This document shows, piece by piece, positions 1-8,035 of a stretch of DNA of 26,203 nucleotides. Every line of letters begins with the position of its first letter. Position 1 is the first letter of the stretch. This stretch comes from Butyriboletus loyo (taxonomy: Eukaryota > Basidiomycota > Agaricomycetes > Boletales > Boletaceae). Made by a program: the position numbers and the translations under genes. The stretch is from the NCBI GenBank assembly GCA_038093515.1, contig JBBPSI010000302.1, positions 1-26,203 on the forward strand, in the 5' to 3' direction. The notes under the pieces were generated by a model that had not been told where the DNA came from, did not search any database, and saw only the letters and a list, made by a program, of their open reading frames with translations.

Positions 1-2147
1 TGTCTGCCAGACAGCGTTTGTGGCTTCTTCCAATATTCTAGGTTTTTGTGATTGGTCCAGATTTCAAATCCTTCTCGACCAATAAGATAATGGCACCATT
101 CTTCTAGCGCACGAATAACTGCTAATAGTTCTTTGTCGTAAATTGGGTAATTCCTTTCGGCAGCGTCGAAGGAATGTGACAAAAAGGCACAGGGTCGCCA
201 CAGGTCGTCTGATCCTTTTACGGAAAGAACTGCGCCAACCGCTATATCTGAGGCATCCGTTTCTACCCGCATCTCCTTGTCTCGATCTGGGTAGGCTAAA
301 AGCGGAGCCGAAGTGAACTTTTTCTTTAGCGTGTCAAACGCTCTTTGTTCGTCTAAGCCCCATTTGAAAGGGGTGTCCTTTTTTGTTAAGTTGTTGAGGG
401 GTCGGGCAATTTCCGAGAACCCTTCAATAAATCTACGGTAATAGTTGCATAATCCTAGAAACGCTTGAACTTGCTTCAGACGCGAGGGCATAGGCCAGTC
501 TCGGATGGCATCTGTCTTCTTCGACTGCATTTCAACGCCGTTTCGGGATACAACCATTCCTAAAAAGTCCACTTTATCCGAAGAGAATACACATTTCTCC
601 GGTTTTACAAATAAATCGTTTTCTCGAAGGCGCTGGAGTACTTCTTTGACTTTTTCCTCGTGCTCGGCCCTTGTTTTTCCTTTCGTGAATATCATAACGT
701 CGTCGATATAAATAATGACGCAGGCATACATATCATTGAAGATGTCGTTCATCATGTTTTGGAACGTGGGAGGGGAATTGGTAAGCCCGAAGTACATGAC
801 CGTGGGTTCGTAGGCTCCAATGGGCGTGACAAACGCCGCTTTCCACTCATCACCTTCTTTGATACGAATATTATTAAATCCCCATCGGAGATCCAACGCT
901 GTGAAGATGTCGGCTCCTTTCAACCGATCGATCAACTGCGGAATCAGGGGTAACGGGTAACCGTTTTTAATGGTTCCGTCGTTTAGATAACGATAGTCCA
1001 TAACGAGTCGCTTATCTCCGGTCTTTTTTGGGATAAAGAACACAGGGGCCGTCTGAGGTGACTTGGACGGTCTTATGTAACCCTTCTTGAGTTCTTTTTC
1101 CACAAAACCTCGGATTTGCTCTTGTTCTTCTTCGGACATGGGAATAACGCGACCCTTTTTTGGTACAAAATCGGGTTTGAGATCTATTGCGTGATCCCAT
1201 GGTTTCCTTTCAGGCATTCTTGCTGCCTCGTCCTCGGAGAATACATCTAAATAGTCGTGGTAAACCTCGGGTACCTTTCCGGCAACCTCTGGTTCTATAG
1301 TACAGCAAGAAGTAATGTTCGAAGATGAAATAGAGTCTCTGATAACACTACAGTAAGGAGAACAATGATTAAATTTAATGGTTTTAAAACGCCAGTCAAT
1401 GTCTGGGTTATGACGTGCAAACCAATCGTAACCAATAATCATTTGATGAGAACCAAGAAGAGAGACGTAAGCCTCAATCGATTCGTGGTGCCCATCAATT
1501 TCCATAAATAGGTAGGCTTTGTGCGTAATGCGACCTATGGCTCCTTTAGAGCCGTCTGCATTGATAACCTCCATGGAACGTTCTAATGGTACAGTGTCTA
1601 TTTTTCTTGTTTCACAATAATTTTTGTCAATGAAGGTATTGACTGCTCCCGTATCCAGCAAAGCTTTAAGCGAACGAGTTCGCCAAGTAGCATTTGACTG
1701 GTAGGTGATTTTCACCACCGGGGAGTAATCTCCACCAAACATTAAAGAAGATTTAGGGGATTTATAATTAGAAGGAGACGGAGATGAAATCGGAGATCTG
1801 GTTTTCATTTGTCTCAAAAGAGAATTAAGCACGCTTTTGTGCGCCGCGCTCCCGTTAGGAGACGCTCTTTCGAGTTTTTCTATAGATAATTCATTCGATT
1901 TGATACAAGAATTAAGAAATTCGTCCTCTTCGCAATCAACTAAACCAGGAACATCCACGCTTACATCCGAAGACGAATTCGCGAATACTGATCCAATCGA
2001 AAGCTTAGATTCAGATGGTACGTAAGAAAGTTCATCTGTGTCTACGGAATAGTCCACAAATGTAGATAAGGTGGAGAAAGAATTTGAAAATGAAGAAGAA
2101 ATATTGTTCGGCCCTCCAGGTACCCCTACATTGGAAAGCTTCTTTAT
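1..2147 (-). CDS. pol: Ty3-B Pol (protease, RT, start of RNase H; left copy, cut by window start)
   Basis: This is the mirror of 24057-26203 on the minus strand. Protease DTG, RT YIDD (710-699) and RNase H DASD are all intact, with no stops. One base difference lies in the last codons visible: base 21 has lost a CpG (TpG on the plus strand) that the right copy retains at 26183. The frame is truncated only by the window edge. Confidence 0.91.
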   Translation of the reverse strand, partial: MKKLSNVGVPGGPNNISSSFSNSFSTLSTFVDYSVDTDELSYVPSESKLSIGSVFANSSSDVSVDVPGLVDCEEDEFLNSCIKSNELSIEKLERASPNGSAAHKSVLNSLLRQMKTRSPISSPSPSNYKSPKSSLMFGGDYSPVVKITYQSNATWRTRSLKALLDTGAVNTFIDKNYCETRKIDTVPLERSMEVINADGSKGAIGRITHKAYLFMEIDGHHESIEAYVSLLGSHQMIIGYDWFARHNPDIDWRFKTIKFNHCSPYCSVIRDSISSSNITSCCTIEPEVAGKVPEVYHDYLDVFSEDEAARMPERKPWDHAIDLKPDFVPKKGRVIPMSEEEQEQIRGFVEKELKKGYIRPSKSPQTAPVFFIPKKTGDKRLVMDYRYLNDGTIKNGYPLPLIPQLIDRLKGADIFTALDLRWGFNNIRIKEGDEWKAAFVTPIGAYEPTVMYFGLTNSPPTFQNMMNDIFNDMYACVIIYIDDVMIFTKGKTRAEHEEKVKEVLQRLRENDLFVKPEKCVFSSDKVDFLGMVVSRNGVEMQSKKTDAIRDWPMPSRLKQVQAFLGLCNYYRRFIEGFSEIARPLNNLTKKDTPFKWGLDEQRAFDTLKKKFTSAPLLAYPDRDKEMRVETDASDIAVGAVLSVKGSDDLWRPCAFLSHSFDAAERNYPIYDKELLAVIRALEEWCHYLIGREGFEIWTNHKNLEYWKKPQTLSGR

Positions 2148-3355
2148 TTTAAAGACCGTGAGGCCTTTTCCTTTGCTTCGCAAGCGAAGACATCTGCCCA
2201 GTATGCTCGGGCGTCATCTCCCATGTATGCGGCACATTGGGAGATTTCTTGTGGCGGTGCTCCAACCGCTGGTGGTGCCGGTAACGGCCTTGACTGATAA
2301 GGTAAATTTGGAGGGGTTACCTCCGCGGAATTGATTTGAACCCATCCTTGGACGTAGGTTCCGTCGGCCTGTTGTATCCATTGCTGCCTTACTTTCGGGC
2401 GAGGTGTGGTTCCAGGTTTGTCCCGACGGTTCGGGTTCTGGGGGCAGTTAGGGCGGATGTGTCCGGCTTGCCCACAGCCGAAACATGTTCTGGTCTCAGG
2501 GCCAGATTGCTGAGCGGATAGATCCATTGGGGCTCCGCGGCCCGGTTGCGTTCCGATGGCTGTGAAGCCGGGAGGAGGTCCTTTGGGAGGAGGGTAGCCT
2601 CTTTGGGGCTGCTGCGTGTACGGCTTCCATTGCCGCGCTTGCCCCATGCCTCTCTCTGCATACATTTGTTCGAAAGACCTTCCTGTCCTCCTGAACTCTT
2701 CAACCAGATTGTTGAAGTCCTCCAGCACGTCTTCTGAGCACGAAAGGAATACTTGTTTATAGATTTCGTACTTGACAGCCCGTTTAAGGAGCTCGATGGT
2801 GTGCTTTGGCTCACACTCCGATTGCCGATAGAGGACTTTGAAACGTTCCAAGAAAACATCAATTTGTTGTTGGCCCTGAGTAAGAGCGGCCAATTTTCTT
2901 AGTGCTTGGTGAGTAAGCACATCGATCTGGAAGTGACCCCTGATCAAGGTCTGTAGGTATTCCCATTCTGGCCATGCCAGATCCATCTTTTTTCCTTTAG
3001 ATCTGTTGAGCGGATCTATGTATCTTTCTTCCTCCATGACATAATCTTCCAGGACGAGTTGAGAAAAGTCCTGGCCTTTGCCCTTAATGCGGCTAAGTAC
3101 GGCCACCGTTCGGAGCTTGTCTGTTTTCCAGGTGTTGACGGACACCCAGACTTTGAGGGAAGTCCACCAGTGGTGGAACTTTTCTCTGTCGCCGTCCCAT
3201 TCTCCTGGGTCAGCAACCTTTTTCGAAATTCCTCCTTGTTGATCTTTTTCCAACCACTGCGCGAAGAGGGCGCGCAATGTTTGGTCGTCGTAGACGGCGG
3301 CGGCAGGGACATAGTCGGTGGGAGCGGGGGCGTAAGACGGACCGGGATCGGACAT
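2144..3355 (-). CDS. gag: Ty3-B Gag polyprotein (left copy)
   Basis: The mirror copy encodes the same 403-residue protein as 22849-24060. The single nucleotide difference (position 2782 here, 23422 there) is synonymous: CGG here, AGG there, both Arg. Start, zinc knuckle and the frameshift-site stop are all preserved, so both copies look able to encode functional Gag. Confidence 0.92.
   Translation of the reverse strand: MSDPGPSYAPAPTDYVPAAAVYDDQTLRALFAQWLEKDQQGGISKKVADPGEWDGDREKFHHWWTSLKVWVSVNTWKTDKLRTVAVLSRIKGKGQDFSQLVLEDYVMEEERYIDPLNRSKGKKMDLAWPEWEYLQTLIRGHFQIDVLTHQALRKLAALTQGQQQIDVFLERFKVLYRQSECEPKHTIELLKRAVKYEIYKQVFLSCSEDVLEDFNNLVEEFRRTGRSFEQMYAERGMGQARQWKPYTQQPQRGYPPPKGPPPGFTAIGTQPGRGAPMDLSAQQSGPETRTCFGCGQAGHIRPNCPQNPNRRDKPGTTPRPKVRQQWIQQADGTYVQGWVQINSAEVTPPNLPYQSRPLPAPPAVGAPPQEISQCAAYMGDDARAYWADVFACEAKEKASRSLK
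2147..2153 (-). promoter_or_regulatory. Programmed -1 frameshift site of Ty3-B (left copy)
   Basis: This is the mirror of 24051-24057: minus-strand TTTAAAA followed by the gag stop TAA (2146-2144). Confidence 0.8.
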
Positions 3356-4119
3356 CCTTTTTTGGTCGTCGTCTGGGAAATCCGTAGAGTATTCGGAACC
3401 CAGTTTGGTAAGCGGAAATTAAAGAAGTTGGGGGCGGAGGAAAGGGGGTGATTTTTGAATCTTCTTCGGCAACCTTTTTCTTCGGCTGAACCGGCTTCTT
3501 CGGCAAAAAACAAAAAGGAAAACTACGAGGTATAAAGACCCTTACTGTCTCCTATCTTCCAAGGTGACTCTGGGGGACTCTACAACAAGTAGAACGTAAA
3601 AAGTATTTCTTCGAACGGAGGTAGTATCTCCGATGAAGCTTTGTCCGGTAATGGACGAGAACGGGTAAAGACCTAGTTACGACTAATTGACAAATTTTGA
3701 ATATTTTTTCTAGGTTCTACCTCCCGTGTTACCACAGGGACTACGGTTTGGGAATAGCTCAGCCAACGGGATTTGGGGGTCCCGAAGTCGCTCTTTGCAA
3801 ACTAGGCACGACCCTAGCACAGACTATCAACTCCAAGGGAGCGACGGAGAATGAATTTTACAAGTGTTTACGCGAGACACAAAATCTACCCTTCCAAGGG
3901 GTTCCCCTAAAAGCGGCGGGGGCAATCAGAAATGAAAACTGCTGAACGCGCAGTAACGGCTCTAAACCCTGAGCACCGGGTTTTCCCTTAAGAGGGAAGT
4001 TCTGCTCCGTCAAGTGGAGGCCTACTGGAAGTGCGGATAGGGGAAACGAGACGGGTACGCTATTGGCCAAACGCCGACAAGCACGCTACCCCTACCCTGG
4101 GGACCGGGTGTGTATCTGA

Positions 4120-4130
4120 AGTTTTAACCA
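4120..4130 (-). other. Ty3-B primer-binding site (left copy)
   Basis: On the minus strand this is TGGTTAAAACT, 2 nt inside the LTR end at 4133. It is complementary to the putative self-primer at 4289-4279. Confidence 0.7.
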
Positions 4131-4132
4131 AG

Positions 4133-4634
4133 TGTTACGCAAGCAACGCACGGTCGAATGCCAGTACGAATACTATGTCACACAGGGTCCACTACAGTTG
4201 CTGCGCTACACAAAGCACAGGCAAGTATGAACAAGGAGTTCTAGCTTAGTCCTCAACTGTTGCCAGCGAATAGACAAGTGGTTAAAACTAGGGAATCCTA
4301 GTCTAACCACGAGCCTTTATATATTGTACAGAGATGCGCACAGACCATGCTGTGCGTGTGATGAACTACTATACATGGCTAGACTAAAGAAGAGAAGCGC
4401 AACGGTGATTAACCACACGAGGCGCGGGGATCAAAAAGAAGAGAAGTAAACGGAGATTAAATACATGTGTTGTGACGTCATAGAGTCTAGGCCTGGTCTA
4501 GGCCATGACATCATATGCTTAGTCAGCATGAGATCACATGTAAGTTCCCACGATCACGTGCGCTATGTCACGTGACCTTTGAAAGTGAAAACGACTAAGT
4601 CCAAAGTGTACGAATAAATGTTATGATTATAACA
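4133..4634 (-). repeat. Ty3-B 5' LTR, left copy
   Basis: This is the mirror of 21570-22071. I saw no difference between the two in the segments compared. Its promoter points left, away from the palindrome centre. Confidence 0.9.
4316..4349 (-). promoter_or_regulatory. Ty3-B core promoter, left copy
   Basis: This is the mirror of 21855-21888: TATA box at 4323-4316 and the shared 15-mer at 4349-4335, reading leftward. Confidence 0.75.
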
Positions 4635-6310
4635 AGAACCTTATCTACTTCTGACAGCCCAACAAACTGTCTCGATGACAAGCCCAGTGGTTAATGTTCC
4701 TGCAGGACTTTGACCTACTCTTCCACCACATCCCCAGCACTCAGATGGGCCCTGCGGATGCCCTGTCCCATTGTGACAATGTTGACATCTCTGCTGACAA
4801 CCAGGAAGTCACCCTCCTCCCTGACAACCTATTTGCCAGGAAAATCAACCTTGCCCTTGCAGAAAAGATCACTGCCTCCTCCCCCGGTGACCCCATGATT
4901 AAATGGTGCATGCAGGCACTGTATGAGGATTCACCTCTCTTCCCTAAAATGAACGCTGGCGATTGGGATTTTGACGGTAAAGACTTGTACTTCCGCAAGA
5001 AACGCTACATCCCAGAAGCCACCCGTGTTGACCTCATCCGTTCCCTGCATGAAAGCCCTGCTGGAGGTCATGGTGGAATATTCCACACCCAGAACCTGGT
5101 GCAATGAGATTATTGGTGGCCTGGCATGGCCAACCTCATCCGACATTTTGTTTCAGGTTGTGCTACTTGCCAGGCACATAAGGTTAATACCCATCCAACC
5201 GTTCCTCCCCTTACTCCTCTGGCCAGTATGGCCTCTCGTCCCTTCGAACAGGTCTCTGTCGACCTCATCACCGGTCTCCCTCCCTCTTTGGGATATGATT
5301 CAGTCATGGTCGTGGTAGACCATGGGCTTATGAAGGGGGTAATTTATTCCCCTTGCAACAAAGACATTGACGTGGCAGGAGTCACCAAACTATTTTTCAA
5401 AACTGTCTTCCTCCGATTCAGCCTTCACTCCTGCTGCATCTCCGATCGAGGCCCTCAGTTTGCATCCGCCTTTGCCAGGGAACTCACAAGGCTCTTCAAC
5501 TACGACCTTGCCCTCTCTTCCGCCCACCACCCACAGACTGACAGTGAAACCGAGCAGGTCAACCAGGAGCTAGAAACATACTTGAGGATTTTCTGTGATG
5601 GCCATCCTGAATGCTGGGCTGAACTACTCCCCATGGCCGAGTTTTCCCACAACTCAATGACCCATTCCTCGACCAATGTGACTCCCTTCTCCCTGATGGT
5701 TGGGTATGAACTGAGATCTTATCCTCCAATCGGAAAGACCTTTCTCCCTGCCCTCAAGTCCAGACTGTCGGAACTCACAGGAGCCCGAACAGAAGCCTTG
5801 GAAGCCCACAAAAAGGCACAATGGTTGATGAAGGAATGGATCTCCTCCAAGTTCCGCCCGTGGAAGATAGGAGACAAGGTTTGGCTTGAAGGGTGCAACC
5901 TGAGACTCAGGTACCTGTCAAAGAAACTCGCCCCAAGAAGGGAAGGACCATTCGAGATTGCACAAGTTGTTTCCCCTGTGGCATACAGACTCTGATTGCC
6001 ACTGACCTGGAAGATCCATGATGTCTTCCATGCATCTCTCCTGACTCCTTATCGCGAGACTGTGAAACATGGCCCAAATTTCACAAACCCCCCTCCGGAA
6101 GAAATAGACAGAGATGAAGAGTATGAGATTGATCGGATCTTATCCCATCGTGGTTCCAAGGGACACCGCCAATTCCTTGTGTCCTGGAAAGGATACTCCG
6201 CAGCGGAGAATACTTGGGAACCAAACAGGAACTTGGTCCATGCACAGGCCTTGCTCAAGGCTTATAAGCTGTGCCACCCCAAGAATTTTCCCTCCCCATC
6301 TTCGCAGTAA
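4635..6310 (+). pseudogene. pol: Ty3-A pol fragment: RNase H end, integrase, chromodomain (left copy)
   Basis: A single frame runs from the insertion point (KNLIYF..., RNase H) to TAA at 6308. It is broken only by TGA at 4652, 4676, 5105 and 5993. After RNase H comes the integrase HHCC zinc-binding region (HESPAGGH, then CATC). The catalytic core has D (VDLITGLP), D (ISDRGPQF) and E (TEQVNQELE). The C-terminal segment GPFEIAQVVSPVAYRL leads to a chromodomain at about 6110-6265 (EYEIDRILSHRG, FLVSWKGYSAAENTWEP). A chromodomain after integrase defines chromoviruses and is thought to guide insertion by reading histone marks. All four stops fit CGA-to-TGA change at positions where relatives carry Arg. 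No frameshift is seen. The 5' part is displaced by Ty3-B. Confidence 0.92.
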
Positions 6311-6317
6311 AACGAAA

Positions 6318-7555
6318 ATGGCCATTCCTCCTGCTGAAAATAATGCCCCACTTCCACCTCAACCTCCCGTCTGCTCATCCCATCTCCCAGTCGCCTCCCA
6401 CCATGTCCTCTACACCGCCGTGCTAGAAAACCCCATCGCTACATATGCCCTTGAGCAACATATGGATTTCACTGGAGACTATGTTCTCCATACCCTCACT
6501 TCCCTCTATCGCTTGTATGCCCTCGCCCGCACCATCCATACCTGCTTGTGCTCAGACAATCAATCCCCGGTCTATGCCGCTGCCCTCGAGTCTTCCTTAA
6601 TGGAGGCTAGGGGGTACACCTTGGACATCCTCCATGCTGAGGGTTTTGGATTTGTCGTTGACCAACTCCTGCCAGGTATTCTGGCTCCTGTCCTCTGTCC
6701 CATTCTCATGGCTCTTGCTCCCAGGGAGCGAGAGTTTTACCTCCACTCTGCCAACTGCATCGGCTACCTTTGCCCCTCCGCTCATGGCCCCAATCCAGTG
6801 CCTCGTCCTGTCATGGCAGGATCTCCTCCACCACTCCCTGTTCCAGTGCCACCTGCCAGAGAGTCTCCTGCAACCACACTGATAGCAGACTCGTCTCATG
6901 AAACCACCGGGGAGTCACTGGAGTCCTTTCAGACAGACGTCGATGACCCCCAGGTCGCTCATTGACACTCCCCCTTACTGCCTCGCACTGTGCATTGCCA
7001 ACCTCACCAGGTGCTTCTCCAGGCTGGATCTATCCTGGGATCGGTCACCCTCACCGCCACAGGGAGAAGGATCGCCAACAGAGCCGTACGCTCCATCACC
7101 CCCCAGCCACCCACTCGCAGAGGAACCCCTGCCATCCAGCTCATCCCTCGGATCTCCTCCCCCCTTGCCCCAGCTGCTGGTTCTTCCAGCTCCTTGTATG
7201 GACCTCCACCGCCCTATCTCGCCAACCAAGGCACTCGTGATGCCCCCATCATCCTGGATGACAGATCCTCTGATGCCAGCCAACATCCTGCTCGACCTTG
7301 CCTCGTCCGCCCGCAACTTTGCTTCAAATGCGGCACCGTTGGCCACTTTTGTCGGGACTGCCCAACTACACCTGCCCATTCTGTCACCAGATTGCCCCAG
7401 GTCATATTCAGGAGTTTTTCCCAGAGCGTGTCTGTGGCCTATGTGGCGCCATTGGCCATATCATTGCCAACTGCACATTCCAGGAGGACATCTGGGGAGA
7501 TGTCAGTGCCGACGATGCTTACAACAACAACTTCAATGAGGGTGTGTCTCAGTGA
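6318..7555 (+). pseudogene. Ty3-A extra ORF after pol, with CCHC zinc knuckles (left copy)
   Basis: The ATG is 7 nt after the pol stop and the frame differs from pol. The frame runs about 413 codons if one TGA (6963-6965) and one frameshift near 7362 are read through. The first 150 residues look like a folded alpha-helical domain (ALEQHMDFTGDY, SLYRLYALARTIHTCL, AEGFGFVVDQLLPGIL). A Pro/Ser-rich linker follows. Next come zinc-binding units: CFKCGTVGHFCRDC (7320-7361), CPFCHQIAPGH (from 7373, after the frameshift) and CGLCGAIGHIIANC (7433-7474), with an acidic tail. It ends about 50 nt before the LTR. CCHC knuckles usually belong to Gag nucleocapsid, so a nucleic-acid-binding role is inferred. 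I cannot assign a named family. It occupies the place where env or other extra genes lie in some LTR elements. Confidence 0.75.
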
Positions 7556-7593
7556 GGGGACATTTCAAGTAGTGGAGTCGGAGTCTCCACCAT

Positions 7594-7603
7594 GGGAAGG
7601 GGG
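7594..7603 (+). other. Ty3-A polypurine tract
   Basis: GGGAAGGGGG, followed by TAA, lies directly before the 3' LTR start (TGTTATGG at 7607). This is the standard plus-strand primer site for LTR elements. The mirror copy is at 18601-18610 (minus). Confidence 0.85.
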
Positions 7604-7606
7604 TAA

Positions 7607-8033
7607 TGTTATGGTAGTGGTCTACTTTTTCTCTCCATTACCGTTTGGACTACTGTTTTCTCCTAGCATTCTGCTAGTTCCCTTTGAACAGTACAAACTG
7701 TTCTGACTAGTCATCATTTCTCATGCACAGACACTGTTTCTCTCATACACCAGAAGCTTCTAGAGTATTCTTTCCTCATTAGTCTTTACGACTCTCGCGA
7801 CCCAATTGGGGACATGGTCTGTGCGCAGACCCTTGTAGTATATAAACCCCACCTCTGTACAGTTGTACCTTATCTAGTTCTATGCAGTCTTCTGCTAGCA
7901 ATTAGTTCTCTTCCAGACTCTTAGTGTGCGCACTAAGACATAGTCTGAGACCCATCTGAGAATTGTCTCAAGAGTCCTGCGGCTACTCCAGAGTGCTGCC
8001 TCAGAGTTCTAGTTGTTAGCGCCCAGCGTAACA
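7607..8033 (+). repeat. Ty3-A 3' LTR (left copy)
   Basis: The LTR is 427 bp, starting TGTTATGGTA right after the polypurine tract and ending GCGTAACA. Its ends resemble those of the Ty3-B LTR (TGTTAT...GCGTAACA), yet most of the interior differs. It contains TATATAAA at 7839-7846. Its promoter points inward, into Cop-C. Confidence 0.9.
7813..7846 (+). promoter_or_regulatory. Ty3-A core promoter: shared 15-mer and TATA box (left copy)
   Basis: CATGGTCTGTGCGCA (7813-7827) precedes TATATAAA (7839-7846) by 26 nt start to start, exactly as in the Ty3-B LTR. By analogy with Ty3-B, transcription may start at AGTTCTATGCA near 7876, where both LTRs read CTAGTT. Confidence 0.72.
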
Positions 8034-8035
8034 AA

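Larger units (their letters stand above)
1..4634 (-). mobile_element. Ty3-B, left copy (5' part of a Ty3/gypsy LTR retrotransposon)
   Basis: On the minus strand this reads 5' LTR (4634-4133), leader, gag (3355-2144), and pol in the -1 frame running off the window edge within RNase H. It is inserted in Ty3-A: the next bases (4635 onward, AAGAACCTT) are the Ty3-A RNase H coding sequence. The expected target-site duplicate is AGAAC (4635-4639) and should recur beyond the unseen 3' LTR. Integrase and the 3' LTR lie outside the window. No internal stop or frameshift is visible, so this is the youngest element of the nest. Confidence 0.93.
4635..8033 (+). mobile_element. Ty3-A, left copy (3' half of a chromovirus)
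   Basis: Starting at the Ty3-B insertion point, it reads the end of RNase H, integrase with chromodomain, an extra zinc-knuckle ORF, a polypurine tract and the 3' LTR. The missing 5' half (LTR, gag, PR, RT) should lie beyond the far end of Ty3-B, outside the window. It is inserted in Cop-C: the frame of the Cop-C upstream ORF resumes straight after the LTR at 8034. The 5-bp flank AAGAA (8034-8038) is the expected target duplication. All coding parts are damaged. Confidence 0.92.

Noticed and set aside
1..14. Small inverted repeat TGTCTG-C-CAGACA at both window ends, looking like transposon termini
   Set aside because: It lies inside the Ty3-B RNase H reading frame (LSGRQ region) and is duplicated only because the arms are. 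No target duplication can be seen.
1012..1200. Many short antisense and off-frame ORFs across both arms
   Set aside because: They are shadows of gag and pol with no recognisable domains, appear mirrored in both arms, and lack independent support.
6114..6317. Upstream extension of the Ty3-A zinc-knuckle ORF into the chromodomain region
   Set aside because: The frame is open but overlaps the real chromodomain frame and has no ATG before 6318. I prefer the ATG at 6318; a +1 frameshift fusion cannot be excluded.
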